Source of the DNA: Cercis canadensis
Lineage: Eukaryota; Streptophyta; Magnoliopsida; Fabales; Fabaceae
Direction: 5' to 3'
Length of the DNA: 64,000 nucleotides
Assembly (NCBI GenBank): GCA_003255065.1
Contig: QAOA01006686.1
Location: 208,913-272,912 of the forward strand
Shown: one piece after another, positions 47,067 to 60,400 of the stretch
Layout of the letters: each line of letters opens with the position of its first letter
Numbering within the stretch: the stretch's first letter is position 1
Made by a program: the position numbers and the translations under genes
Notes under the pieces: model-generated
Seen by the model: only the letters and a program-made list of their open reading frames with translations
Database searches by the model: none
Told to the model about the DNA's origin: nothing

Positions 47067-50000
47067 CTAATTGGAGTTCCTCATCAAAAACGCTATGATG
47101 CATCCCAATAAACCACCAGCGACAACCTGTACAAAAACAAATGAGTAACTCCATAGCTTTCTTCATCAGAAAACACGATGGTTTTTATGATGCAATTGAC
47201 ATAGTGTACCCTAAGACAGTAATGGAGAAATAAAGGTAAGAATTGACAAACGATGCATAGCAACTATGTCATATGGATTATGATAGCAATTGGGCCTTGA
47301 GAGGTAAAGCCGATAATACATGTGCTAAATGCGGTTAAGCCACAAATGGCAATTAATAATGCAAGAGCTTCTCTGTACTGACCTTCATGTTTTTAAGGAA
47401 AATAAACTCCAGACAGTACATATTATTTGTTAGGACAAAATGTATTTTGCCTCCTCTAACTTTTTGACCCTTTTGGCAAACAACCACCTAAACTAGTAAA
47501 CTTTTAATTTTGGCAATTAAAAAGATTGAACTTTGAAAACCTCCTAATTGCCACTTCCATCCAACTTCAGTGAACAATAACGGACAGATTTCTCAAGTTC
47601 AAGCATTTAATGGCCAAAATTAATAGGTTAGGTGGTATTAGTTTGCCAAAGGGTTAAAGAAAGCCAATTTTCTTGCATGTTTGATGTGCACAGTTTTACC
47701 AGTAGGAGTAAGTTTGGTATGATTAAGGGAGTAAAAATTAATGGAGTAACATTTAAGGAGGTTAATGAGGGTGTAAACAATTGATTTACTCACATAGTGG
47801 ATAATGGTCACTCCATTAAAAGATTACCCCTTATTCATTTGTGCAACCAAATACATAAAGAAAGTAAAATTTACTCCCTTAAATGTTACCTCCTTTACCC
47901 CTCTACCAAACATATCCTAGGAGATAGGATTTCAGTTACCTTGCTTGAGCGTTAATTTATACTCTGTGTATACTTGATTTTTTCCCCTCAAAAATAAAAA
48001 AGAAGGAAGTCGCATCCTATATCAACTTGGATAAGCAGAAGTTGATTGTTTCAAGTATTAAATTATGATCTAATAGTTTTCTTTTCTTTAGGACAATCGT
48101 CAAGTTCGAATCAGTCTTGACTAAAACTCTAAAAGGTAAAATAGGATGGACAAGGAACAATAAGTTAGCTGGGTAGTTCCAATTCCAGGACAATGTTGTG
48201 GCATAAAACCTTACATGAGGTTCACACACATAAGAATCACATCTAGAGGTAGGGGTAACTTTATCATTCCCTTTTTTCTTAATCTTGATGGGGGAAGAAA
48301 CCATAAGATCATTAGACAATAACAAAAAGTCAGGGAGGAACTCTTAATGATTATAACATGTAGAATGGCATGTTAAATACCTCAAAACAGATGAATAATC
48401 CTGAACTACTTAATCATGAATCCTCAGAGACCAAAGACATGAAATCGCAGCAACGAATCACAGTAACACTAGTAAGAGAAGCAAAAGGGACCTGAAGTGG
48501 AGTATGACCAAGTGAATCACGTAGAGGCCTGACAGTGGACAAAGGATGTTCAGGAGGTAGCTCACACACAATTTGATTCAGTAACTGCAATGAATGTATG
48601 TGTTATAATGACTGAAAACAACACATTAAACAAGTTTTTGTTATCTCAGCAATCTCTGAACAAGATGGATAAAAAGGGCAAAAAGTAGAGCAAGACAATA
48701 ATATTACTATCAAGTAAGAGGACTTACTTCAGCTTGTCGACCTGCATGAAGTCTAACTCCTGAGGCATCGTACATCACCTATAAACGTTATACAATAATC
48801 AATTATGCCCACTTCATTGAAGTATGCACATAATAACCCAACCAGAAAGTAAGGGAGCAAAACCAGCAAAGATACTTTTCCAAGAACTAAGTGAATACTG
48901 AATCAATTGATTATCAGACAATATTCAATAATTCCCTTGCACATTTCCCTCAAAGAAATAAATAACGAGAAGGTAATGATCAATCAGCACATCATAGCAG
49001 CTTCCGAAGTGAAGTGCTTTACATGACAGATAGTTAATAAGATAACATATGAAAATTTTCTTAGATAACAAGTTTACAACATATTCAAATACACTAAGCA
49101 TATTAAGTTAAATTTCCAACCCAGATACATTGTGTACTTAGATATTTATTACTCAACCAAAGGGAGAACCATTAAGATCATAACAGGTATGCTAAACATG
49201 CTAGTGGAGTGGATTTTCAGAAAATATCTTATAATTTAGCATCAGGGCATCTAAGGTTTCTAAAAGCCAGACATCTCGCAGGGATGCCTTGTGCATGGAA
49301 TAAAATAATATTCATACATTAAGCCAAGAGAATATTACAATGTAGTTATACTTTTCTCTACTCCAAATCCCAAGAATTTATAAGGTCATTCCTAATCCTA
49401 ATCCTAATCCTGCATGATGGAATAACTTATGGCTTCCTACATGCAAGAGCCAAGTTCATCAATAAATCAACTTATGTCGACCAAATAAATGAATAATCCC
49501 TATAAGAACATTATGAATAAAATTTATTCTGTAAATATCAAATCCAGAAAAAAATAAACAATCAAGAATAATGTGGGTGAAACCATAAGTAGTTTGAATC
49601 AAAGCTAATCAGGGTAAATCACAAATGAAGTACATACAATACATGCCAAGACCACAGCAACTGCAAAAGCGGGTGACCCTGCCCCTTCTTGAAGACCTAT
49701 TGCCACTGCTAGAGCTGACACAGTAGCAGAATGTGATGAAGGCATTCCACCAGAATCAAGCATCCTTTTGGAATCCCATCTCCTTTCCTTATACCTGAGT
49801 ATCTAGGAGAAAATTTTGGAAATTTTGAGCTCATATTTTTAATCTTATGTACGCCTGTATTTCAAAATTATTCATGTTGAGAGACCAAAATGCATCATAT
49901 TATGTGTAAAAACTGCAAGAATTGTATCACACTTAAGAAGCTTAACTTCAGAAGTCAATAAATACATGGGAATAAAGCTTGGATTAAATGTTTTAATTTC

Positions 50001-51119
50001 ACATTTGAATCAAGTAATAGCTTAAATCATTACATCCACCATCATTTTTCAACTCAGAGAACCTAAATTCTACTCGAACAGGTTCCTACTCAGATAAATA
50101 CCTAAATCCTCAAAAAGATAATCCTTAGGGATTTTATTCAAATTTCAGTGAACATAAAAATAAAAACCTTACATTCACAATTCCCCTCAAAGAAGAGGAA
50201 GAGAGGTAAAAGGGCTAAAGATCTTAAGATTTTCTAAAAGTAGATGATACGTTCAATGCCAACAACAATTTGATATGTATTAGATTACACACTTTCCATC
50301 ATTATTTCCTCCTGAAAATAAAGTGCAAACAACTTGAAGTTATTATGTAACATCCCTAAATGCCTCAAAAGATTTCAATTCATTATAGTTTATATCAATA
50401 GCAATATAAAACAGAATGTTCAGTCCCACTAAAATCAAACCACAGTTGTATTTTAATTTCTAAATTGTTGGTAACAGCCCAACTCTTCCAATACCAGAAC
50501 CATAGAAGCAAGGGAAATGCTAAACCCTGTAATGTCACATTCCGAGATTTCTAATAAATAACTACAACCCTCTCCCCGTGAATGTTATTTATGTAAAGGG
50601 TATGCCAAGTTGGTATCCCAACCCCACCCACACAAAAACAACAAAAATTGCAAAGTTGCTCTAGCAATTAAGAACCGCACTCCTTATAAGGCTTTGATCT
50701 GATTGATGAACCAGTTAATAAATCTCTGTAGCAGTAGGACAATTATTCAGCTCCAATTAACCAAACGGGAAAGCTGAAACCCGTAAAATTCAACATCCAA
50801 GTCCACCCGTAAAAAAAAAAAAAAAAANAAAAAAAAAAAAAAAAAAAAAAAAAAAATTAAACAAACCGATCAAAGCTAAACTAAAAGCCCACATACAAAT
50901 GCAACATCTCCTTGAATATTGAAAAATCAAATGCCTAACAGTGAAAGGCACATATAATACGCACCAGGTAGTGAAGATCTTGAGAAACTGAGCGAGTGCG
51001 AAGGCCAGAAACGCTGAGAAAAGAGGAAGGTTGGATGGCAGCAAAGATGAAGGCGTTGACGCAGACGGTGTCGTTTGGGTGCCTGCTTTGACATCCGCCA
51101 TTGTCATCACTTCGTCCAT
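47067..51119 (-). CDS. DUF212 family membrane protein (acid phosphatase/vanadium haloperoxidase-related)
   Basis: Predicted CDS is complement(47067..47126, 48492..48584, 48728..48778, 49638..49794, 50965..51119), five exons, 171 residues, phases consistent. After a Ser/Thr/Pro-rich start comes a hydrophobic segment (LFSAFLAFALAQFLKIFTTW). Residues 67-75, SGGMPSSHSA, hold the phosphatase-like P-S-S-H signature of the DUF212/PAP2-like fold. Then come membrane segments, YDASGVRLHAGRQAE, LPPEHPLSTVRPLRDSLGHT and GGLLGCIIAFLM. Plant members are small multi-pass proteins annotated as acid phosphatase/vanadium-dependent haloperoxidase-related; the true reaction is not known to me. The ATG at 51119 was chosen, though the Met six codons on is possible. 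Two foldback elements lie in intron 4, and a poly(A)/N tract (50813-50857) lies in intron 1. Confidence 0.92.
47434..47672. mobile_element. Foldback MITE (about 240 bp) in the DUF212 intron
   Basis: CCCTTTTGGCAAACAACCACC on the left pairs with GGTGGTATTAGTTTGCCAAAGGG on the right. Pairing continues through TTAATTTTGGCAATTAAA and TTGAACTTG, giving arms of about 80 bases. Exact ends and target duplication are unclear, so limits are within about 10 bases. Confidence 0.55.
47709..47917. mobile_element. Small foldback MITE (about 210 bp) in the DUF212 intron
   Basis: Left TAAGTTTGGTATGATTAAGG and right TACCAAACATATCC are inverted. The internal words AAGGGAGTAAAA, GGAGTAACATTTAAGGAGG and their complements also pair. 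TAGGAG flanks both sides (47703-47708 and 47918-47923), a possible short target duplication. The superfamily is uncertain. Confidence 0.5.
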
Positions 51120-52892
51120 GTACCAAAGGGATCACTGCAAAACACACCTCCCTCCTCCTCTTTCTCTCTTTCTCTCTCCGGCAGTGCAACAAAAGTGTAG
51201 CCGGACAGAGATGACTAGACTAAGCTAGAAGGCGATTGGGCCTACCAAAACGTATAATTGCCAGCGAACACACTAGTAATGGACGATCCAGATGTGCGAA
51301 AAAGAGATCAGCCTAGCAAATCTAGACGTTCCACGTACGGTAGAGATCAACAATGGGATTGCGGGGAGCAAAAAGTCACCATGATTCTGATTCCACCAGA
51401 TAAAAGTCATATAATTTATATTTGATAAAGAATTATAGATTATTAAATAAAATCATGATAGTTATTATTATACACAATATTTTTTCACTGATAGCTTAAT
51501 CAGTGATCTCTACCATAGAATACTCAATATAATTGAGGTGAGAACAAAAACTTAACATTCTATCATCACATTGAAATAATTATTTAGTACAATTTTTTTA
51601 CTATACTTTTGCTACTAAAAGTTTCAAAATAATACTTATTTCTCTTTATTGATTATATAAATCAATTAAATAATCAAAGTAAGTATACAATTTTTTTTTA
51701 AAATATTTACACTTTCATTTTCTTTAATGTTCCTTATTTCTTCCCCTTTTTTCCTGTCTTTTTATATTTTATTTTAGATAAAAAAAATAACTTTCTATTA
51801 TAGTTTTCAAATATGTTCTCAATAGGACATTTTAGTAATTGAGCTCTTGATACTTCTTAGAAGAAATATTGAGTACAAATTTCATTGGGTACCAATGGAG
51901 TGGAGTGAGATTTTGAGAAAAAAATATATTACCTTTTATTGTGTAGTCTCTTATGAATAAAAAAAAATATTTTTCAAGTGTTTTAAGTATTTTTAATGTG
52001 TATATAGTATCACCTATATAATTGAGAGATATTTGGTTTACCATTTAAAAAACTGGAAAAAAAAATGTAGTAAATAATTTAAATGTATACAAAAAAATGT
52101 AGTAGATATACTTTTAAATTGCTATAAAAGTCACGGTGAATTTAATATTACTTTACACAGTTGGGTATCATTTTTTTTTTATCAATGGAATACTATGTAT
52201 TCCTAGAATTTTGCATTACTTTTCTATTAATTATTATTTCAAAAGTTAAAGAGTATTGCATGCTATAATTGTTACAAGTAATATTCTTCTTTTTAATCAA
52301 AATTTAGTATAAGGACATGGTAGTTTATTATTCACTTTTTTTTATGTGAAGTATTTTATTATTCATTTTAAAGATGTAGGTATGTTTTTTTTTTTTTGGT
52401 GATAAAAAAAAGAAGTAGGTACAATAATGACATTAATGTATCTATGAATCTTTATTATTACAAAACAAAATATTGATATAAAAATCCAACTTGGATGGTT
52501 GTTTATTGATAAAATGCTTTTGGGTTACATATATAAGCAGGTATAATTGGTTTAGAATCTACTAAATGTTACTCATATACCATAATTTTATACTATTTCA
52601 TATCAATTTTTTAATCAAATTCCAGAAGGAAACAAACTAGAAAACGTCTCTGACATGAGCCAATGAAGCTTAATGGTCCATGATCAGTGGTCACACTCCA
52701 CGTAGACACTTGGTGCACACCTTTGTCTTACATAGCAACCATTTTCGAAAGCACGATCACAAAACGCCATCTCCATAAGTACAGATCAACGCGCACAAAC
52801 TCTGTTTCTGCTCTTTCTCTTCTTCCTTTAAATTCTCAAGTTCTTCCCTTTCCCTCAAATCAAATTAAACCACTGCGAATAGAAAAGGGAAC
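51120..52892. other. Divergent spacer between the DUF212 and CXE15-like genes
   Basis: The two flanking genes point away from each other, so both promoters lie here. A CT-rich leader (51150-51180) precedes the DUF212 gene, and a CT-rich leader (52800-52860) precedes the carboxylesterase. The 1.2 kb between is strongly AT-rich with nothing recognisable. Confidence 0.4.
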
Positions 52893-53968
52893 ATGTATAA
52901 AACAACGGATTCTCCGTATGTAGTTGACGAATGTCGTGGCGTCCTTCATGTTTATAGCGACGGTTCAATAGTTCGCTCCTCAAAGCCCAGCTTCAACGTT
53001 CCCGTCTTCGATGACGGCTCTGTTTTGTGGAAAGACGTCGTTTTTGACCCTGCCCATAACCTTCAGCTTCGGCTCTATAAGCCAGCTGGTTCATCCTCTT
53101 TGTCCGACTCAAAGCTCCCGATTTTCTACTACATTCACGGCGGCGGCTTCTGCATCGGGTCCCGTACCTGGCCCAACTGTCAAAACTACTGCTTCAGGCT
53201 CGCTTCAGAGCTTCGAGCTGTAGTTATCTCTCCGGACTATCGGCTGGCTCCGGAGAACCGGCTCCCGGCTGCTATTGAGGATGGATACTTGGCTGTCAAG
53301 TGGCTTCAAGCGCAAGCTGTAGCCGATGAGCCGGATACTTGGTTGAGTGACGTCGCTGATTTTAGTCGGGTTTTCATTTCCGGAGACTCGGCTGGTGGAA
53401 ATATTGCCCACAATTTGGCGGTTCAACTCGAGTCTGGGTCGCCCGAGTTGGCGCCGGTTCGGGTGAGAGGTTACGTTCTCTTGGCACCTTTCTTTGGTGG
53501 AACAACCAGGAGCAAATCAGAAGCTGAAGGGGCAAAAGATGCTTTCCTCAATTTAGAACTCATTGATAGGTTCGTAAATTTAAGCTTTCCCCAAATGATG
53601 AGACTTTGTTTATTTTTTGCCAATTATTAAGTTCCGTTATTAAGTATGTGTTTGGCTAATTAAACAGGTTTTGGAGGCTTTCCATACCAATTGGAGACAC
53701 CACTGATCTCCCTCTTGTGAATCCATTTGGACCATTTAGCAAGAGTCTTGAAGCAGTTGCTTTTGACCCAATGTTGGTGGTGGTTGGAGGAAGCGATTTG
53801 CTAAAAGATAGAGCCGAGGATTATGCAACAAAGCTTAAGAATTGGGGGAATGATATAAAGTATGTAGAATTTGAAGGAGAGCAACATGGGTTCTTCACTG
53901 TTGATCCGAACTCAGAAGCCGCAAACAAGTTGATGCTAATCATCAAACAGTTTATAGACAAACATTGA
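52893..53968 (+). CDS. CXE15: Carboxylesterase, CXE15-like (GID1/HSL-type alpha/beta hydrolase)
   Basis: Predicted CDS is 52893..53569 and 53668..53968, one phase-2 intron, 325 residues. The oxyanion-hole motif HGGGF is at 82-86, the nucleophile elbow GDSAGG at 164-169 (Ser166), and VVGGSDLL and EGEQHGF supply the acidic and His residues of the triad. SPDYRLAPENRLPAA and VRGYVLLAPFFGG are typical of plant CXE proteins. The sequence reads closest to CXE15 as I remember it (PVRVRGYVL, RSWPN-like RTWPN, VNPFGP). These cytosolic enzymes hydrolyse small esters; Arabidopsis CXE15 has been reported to degrade strigolactones. A complete triad separates it from the GID1 receptors. Orthology to CXE15 is from memory and needs a tree. 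Confidence 0.88.
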
Positions 53969-54592
53969 GTAAGTTTGATGGCTACAAGCAGGGCTGCCTA
54001 TTGCAAGTACTCAAACGCTGTGTTGAATTGACTTTTAGAAGTTTCCTTTTAAGCTACTTTAGTACTGCTTCTGAATCGCCTTCAAGGTCTAAGCTTTTAA
54101 GTTTACAGTGTTTTCATTAGATTTGACAATGATTCTCTCGAGGCTTCTCACTATGCAAGCGAAGTTAAGGCAAAAGATGCACACAAACAATTGAATGTTT
54201 TCTGTGTTGGATATCTCCCATTAATCAAAACTCCGAATGTCAAGTACACTAGGGCTCTGTTTGGGAGTTTTTTGGAGAGGAGAGGAGAGGAGAGGAGAGG
54301 GAAAGGAAAGGGAGGAGTTTTCTTCTCCTTTGTTTGGATGATTAAAATGAGAAAAAGGAAAGGAAAGGAAAAAGAATGTCTTATTGTAAAATATTTTTAC
54401 TAGTTTACCCTTTATTATCTTTTCACTCTTTTTTTCTAATTCAATTTTTTTAATTATAAATGTAATTATTATTTATTTATTAAAAAAATAAAAATTGACA
54501 ATAACCGAATTCATACTCTAATTAAGTACATTTTCATAAAAAAGTAAAATTTCATAAATATTAAATTATTAATATATAATATACACTTATTG
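53969..54592. other. Intergenic, with a GAGAG purine repeat
   Basis: This is the 3' UTR of the carboxylesterase, then AT-rich sequence. A GAGAG-unit purine run lies at about 54276-54302 and is followed by more A/G-rich sequence to 54375. It ends at the assembly gap. Confidence 0.45.
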
Positions 54593-55179
54593 NNNNNNNN
54601 NNNNNNNNNNNNNNNNNNNNNNNNNNNNNNNNNNNNNNNNNNNNNNNNNNNNNNNNNNNNNNNNNNNNNNNNNNNNNNNNNNNNNNNNNNNNNNNNNNNN
54701 NNNNNNNNNNNNNNNNNNNNNNNNNNNNNNNNNNNNNNNNNNNNNNNNNNNNNNNNNNNNNNNNNNNNNNNNNNNNNNNNNNNNNNNNNNNNNNNNNNNN
54801 NNNNNNNNNNNNNNNNNNNNNNNNNNNNNNNNNNNNNNNNNNNNNNNNNNNNNNNNNNNNNNNNNNNNNNNNNNNNNNNNNNNNNNNNNNNNNNNNNNNN
54901 NNNNNNNNNNNNNNNNNNNNNNNNNNNNNNNNNNNNNNNNNNNNNNNNNNNNNNNNNNNNNNNNNNNNNNNNNNNNNNNNNNNNNNNNNNNNNNNNNNNN
55001 NNNNNNNNNNNNNNNNNNNNNNNNNNNNNNNNNNNNNNNNNNNNNNNNNNNNNNNNNNNNNNNNNNNNNNNNNNNNNNNNNNNNNNNNNNNNNNNNNNNN
55101 NNNNNNNNNNNNNNNNNNNNNNNNNNNNNNNNNNNNNNNNNNNNNNNNNNNNNNNNNNNNNNNNNNNNNNNNNNNNNNN
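54593..55179. other. Assembly gap (587 Ns)
   Basis: Unknown sequence. The right flank carries what looks like the end of a foldback transposon, so the gap may hide the rest of a repeat. Confidence 0.95.
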
Positions 55180-56268
55180 AAATTAAAAAAAAAAAAAAAA
55201 ATTTGTATGCCAAAATTCGGCTCCTTAAAGGAGACTCAAACGAAAATTCGACTCTTCATTACAGTTCAAAATGCGACACTGAAGAGAAAAAGTAAAAAAA
55301 AAAAACTACCGTAGTTATGGAAATAGTTTCAAATGTGCCTTATATGTGTAATTAGTTTGCAAATATGCATTATTCAGAAGAATCACTCCTAAAAGAAGGC
55401 AAAATCAATGACACATTGAAATGGTAAGATTATTTTGTAAAAAAAATGGTTATATTATTTCAACCTATTAAAGGCTTGTGCTGTGTGGGACAAGTGCATT
55501 TAACTACGACAGTCACAAACAATAATATTTGAAATGAATAATTGAATACTATGGCAAAAATAAAATAAAATTGAATAGAATAAAAGTATGGAAAATTTAT
55601 GTAGCATGGTACATGATAAAAATTAGAAGCCAACCACTTATTTATTTATTTTACCAAAAAAATTTGAAATAGAAGGCAACTATTTTTATTTTTATTTAAT
55701 ATATTTGCTGAAATAGAATGCAACTACTAACTAATAATAATTATCATGGACTCTTCCTGGGCCAGTCTTTTGTGTATTGGACCTACAACACTTTCATTTG
55801 TTCAGGAAAGGCCCAAATCTGTTGAAGGATGAAAGTACTAAAAATAAAAGAATCTACGGGATGCATCCGTCATTTTGATTGGGAAAAGTTGGCTCCAGGC
55901 ATCGAAAATTTGAAAAACTCCAAACTCAAAACGGTCCTCAAGTTTAAATTTCATTCCAAATAGACCGTTCATCTCAACTACTCTCCATCGTCTGATCCAC
56001 AGAATCTTCTCCTCTCTCCTTGTTTCTCCCAAATCTCTTCATTTTCCCTAACCTTTCTCTATCGAATGCCCTTCTAGGCTGCTTTTTTTTTTTTTTTTTT
56101 NTTTTTTTTTTTTTTCCCTCTCTTTCCAATCAGCCCCGTCCTTTCAGCGTTGTTTCTGCACTTCGCTTAAGAATCCCTACTCGCTCATTTCCACTTTGTT
56201 TAAGTAAATTTTCCTTCCTTGATTGTTAACTTTTCCTTTTGAAGTTTACATAATTCAAAGCTTGCACG
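55180..56268. other. Gap flank, MITE end and upstream region of the kinesin gene
   Basis: Positions about 55318-55389 (TTTCAAATGTGCCTTATATGTG to CATTATTCAGAAGAATCACTCC) resemble the right arm of the MITE at 45677-46258, so a related element probably extends into the gap. The rest is AT-rich. A CT-rich leader with a poly(T)/N tract (56083-56115) precedes the kinesin ATG. Confidence 0.4.
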
Positions 56269-57368
56269 ATGTCATTCATGTCGGAGGCTGCCAGTGCGAT
56301 TAAGAGTCGCTTTGGGTTCCAGGACCATTCTTCCGCCTCTTTGTCGCTAGTTCAGGGCACTCCGGATCTTCTGAAATCTGCGGCTAAAGATAATCTTGTG
56401 CCTAGCTCCGCGGTTCGAAGTATTAACAATTGGGAAGACGAAGGTGAAGTTGGTGCCAGCAGCGCCGTATCTTCGAGTCGGAGCTTCGAAATCAGCGAGG
56501 ATCCGTCTTTCTGGAAGGATCACAATGTGCAGGTAGAAAGGGTTTCTTGCTTGCATTTCAAAGTACTTAACTTCATCTTGAAGTGCTAATTAACTATTAA
56601 GTCTTATTGAAATATACAAAACTAGACTTATTTGATGATCAATATTGAATTAATATAAAGCTTTGTAATATTTAGGGGTTAAATTCCTTGATTGAATGTT
56701 TAGCACTAAACTCATGACTCCAGCAGATAATGAATTGTTTACTAGAGTCTTACCACATAATGGAATCCCTTGTACTATAGCAGCAGGTTGCTTGGCAGAA
56801 TAGTAATAAAATGTTGGTGGCTTTATCGTTCTTTGCTTTCTGTTTAAATTTAAATCAGTAATAATGTTAAATTTTAAGAGCAGGGTGTGATTATAATTTG
56901 ATTTATGCTAATTAAGTTTCTTTGGTTTATTTTTCTGAGCTTCTATGAAGGTCATTATTAGAATCCGGCCTCTTAGCAATACCGAATTATCATTGCAAGG
57001 GTACAACAAATGCATTAGGCAAGAGAGTCCTCAAGCAATTACTTGGACTGGGCATCCTGAGTCACGGTATACATTTGATCTTGTCGCAGATGAGAACGTT
57101 AGCCAGGTAGACTTTTTTTATAAATTCTTTCGTTTATATTGCGGTAACTACACTTTGGATAGAATCTTTTATAGGTTTCATTGTTGATGTCATATTTATA
57201 TAGATTTTTTAATTTTCTGAGTTTGAAGCTATGGGTTTAAAATAACGAATATGACAGGAGAAGCTTTTTAAAGTTGCTGGTTTGCCAATGATAGAAAATT
57301 GCATGGGAGGCTACAACAGCTGCATGTTTGCTTATGGCCAAGTGAGTTCTTGGTTAAGTACTGTTCTT

Positions 57369-57408
<40 letters not shown>

Positions 57409-60400
57409 CAGTTTCATGGATTAGGCTATTTGAATTTTTCCTTGCCAGGAAGAATGCTTTCATTTAGTAGAGTATAAGCTTGCATAGATAATAGTGGGAA
57501 AGTTTCCCTATCAGATCTTGGACTTTTTGATTCTACTTCTTGTTGTTGCTTAAAATGTAGAGGTGAAAGACTTCTGTGATTTGGCATAGATCATTAGACC
57601 TGATTGGTTATTTCATTCTAATTTAGCATTGGTGTAAAATAATTGTTTTTGCATGTAGACTGGAAGCGGGAAGACTCATACCATGCTTGGAGACATTGAA
57701 GGGGGCACTCGAAGACATAGTGTCAACTGTGGGATGACACCAAGAGTTTTTGAGCAGTTATTTTCTAGAATCCAAAAGGTATTTCTGTTTTCCCATACGT
57801 TTAGAATGTAGATGACTTATATATCACTTCCGGCACTAAGGAATCAGTTGCCTTGGATTAGTTTTCATACATCATCCGGGTAATAAATGAATAACATACG
57901 ATATAGCCTATAGGAATTTATTTTAAGCGGTGAAAGATGTTGGTAGAGTATTAAGTTACTCTGGTGCTATCTATTATATCTTATGAAGCAATTTTGCTAT
58001 GAGCAATAAGCTACTGTTTGTCTTTAATAATTTTTCCTGCCATATGTTGCACCTCATGATTCCTGTCATGTCATATCGAACATTTTTTATTTGATATTTT
58101 CTCAACCCAGTTCTATATACTCGGACTTTTGACATTTTGATATTTAAGTTGGAGGTTGTGCACTGCATGATTGGACCACAAATAACTGATGTAGTATAAA
58201 GTATTCGTTTATTTCTCACTCGTAAGGCTTATTCACATTCATATCCAAAATGGTTTTTATAACTTTTATATATATTTCTATAATTGCAAGACCCTAACTT
58301 GAGTATTTTATCTTTCTGATACACCAGGAAAAAGAGGCTCGTAGAGATGAAAAGTTAAAATTTACAAGCAAGATTTCTTTCTTGGAGATATACAATGAAC
58401 AGATCCTTGATCTTCTGGACCCATCATCTACCAATCTGCAGGTAGGGTAAACCATTTATTGGATCTTTAGTGATTCCTTACAATATTTTGAATATAAGAT
58501 CACTTCAATTCTTTATGATATTCCCCCTCCCCCTCCTCCCCCAAAAACTATTATCAATGAAAAAAAATATTTTGCATGTCTGAATGTTAACCTATGAAGA
58601 TAATATGCGAATATTGTATGAACTAGTATTCGTGTGTTTTCCGAACAAAGAAGCATTTATATTTTCCATCTCTTGAACTGCTTCTTTTAGTCTTGTCATA
58701 ACTTTCTTTTGTAACTTTTCATTTTCTTTTGGGTGATTACATGGCAGATAAGAGAAGACAGTAAGAAAGGAGTTTATGTAGAAAATCTCAAGGAAGTAGA
58801 AGTTATCAGTGCTCGAGATGTTATTCAACAACTTATTCAAGTATACAATGCCTTTATGTTTACTCTTGAAATTCTGTTTTTCAGCTTTAACTACATTGAT
58901 GTTGATAAGTAATTGTACTTCTTTATTCTTTTAAAGTAATTTAATGGCAAGGGTCTATTGCCTAACTATTTCTGTTTTATTTAATTATTTTGCATTTGGT
59001 ACCCTACATCTCATTTTGGTAGTTCCAAATTTGTCAGCAAAACTATTCTATATAAAATTATTTTGCTTTTCTTTAGATTGGTACGTCTATCCTTTTTCAG
59101 TGCAATTTATAAATTAACAGCTGTTGATTGAGAATCATGATGTTATTAGGGTTCTGCAAACAGAAAGGTAGCTGCTACTAATATGAATCGTGCCAGCAGT
59201 CGTTCTCACAGTGTATTTACTTGCATCATTGAAAGTAAGGTAAGTAATCTAGATGCTTTATTTGTCATTCCATGCAAAAATTATGAACTTTTTATTCAGT
59301 TTTCCAAATATTAAATTCTGATATAAAATTAATTTAACTGCTTGTTGTCAGTGGGAATCTCAAGGTGTGACTCACCATCGGTTTGCTCGACTTAATCTTG
59401 TTGATTTGGCTGGATCTGAGAGGTAAATGGATTCCACTAGTGTGTATATGTGTATATGAGATGAGTGAAAGGAGTTAAAAGTTATTTTACCTTATATCTG
59501 AGCATACTGTTAATATTATGTACCTCATTCTTATCATAGGCAAAAGAGTTCTGGTGCTGAAGGTGAACGTCTCAAGGAAGCTACTAATATCAATAAGTCT
59601 CTTTCAACGTTGGGGTCGGTTATTCTCAATAAAAATCTTGAATTATTGGTTAACATATCAACAGATGTTTCAGTTATCGTGTTCCCCCCAACCCCAAGAA
59701 TTAACCTTTTAGGTGATGTGAAATTTGCAGGCTTGTGATTATGAACCTAGTAAGCATATCGAATGGGAAGTCACTCCATGTTCCTTACCGTGATTCAAAA
59801 CTCACATTTTTGCTTCAGGTAATTTCTAAAATTATCTAGATCCGTGTTCCTTAGTTTAAAATTCAAGTTCAAAACCAGATTGGGGTCAATGTTTTTAAAA
59901 AAAAATCAAGACTTAATTTTTCTAAACAGGAAAGAAAACTTTGGTCAATCGGAATTGTTGGCTGCAATATATCAATTAGCCTAATCGGTGACTTGTCTCT
60001 TCCTTTCAGGATTCTCTCGGAGGGAATTCAAAAACTATCATAATTGCAAATATAAGTCCCTCCAGTTGGTCAGTGAACCTCTCTTACTTTTATGCTTGTT
60101 CAATTCTTGGCATAAGCCTTTGTCTTTTATATATATATATATATATATATAATTCTGGAAGCAGAATTAAATGTGTGTTAACTTTTGTTTTCTTAATGTC
60201 ATATGAACCGAATTTATAACCTCATTGTTGCTTGACAAACTTTGCTTTGGCTTGTTTTTATTTATTTCTAACACAATCTTAAGTTTCTTTGCTAGTTTTA
60301 GTTAACTGTTTTTCTTTATAAATATTTTAGTAACATTTACTAACTGTTGCAGTTGTTCGTTGGAGACATTAAGCACACTCAAGTTTGCACAGCGCGCTAA

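Noticed and set aside
54590-55213. Long frames on both strands across 54.6-55.2 kb
   Set aside because: They consist of Ns and carry no information.
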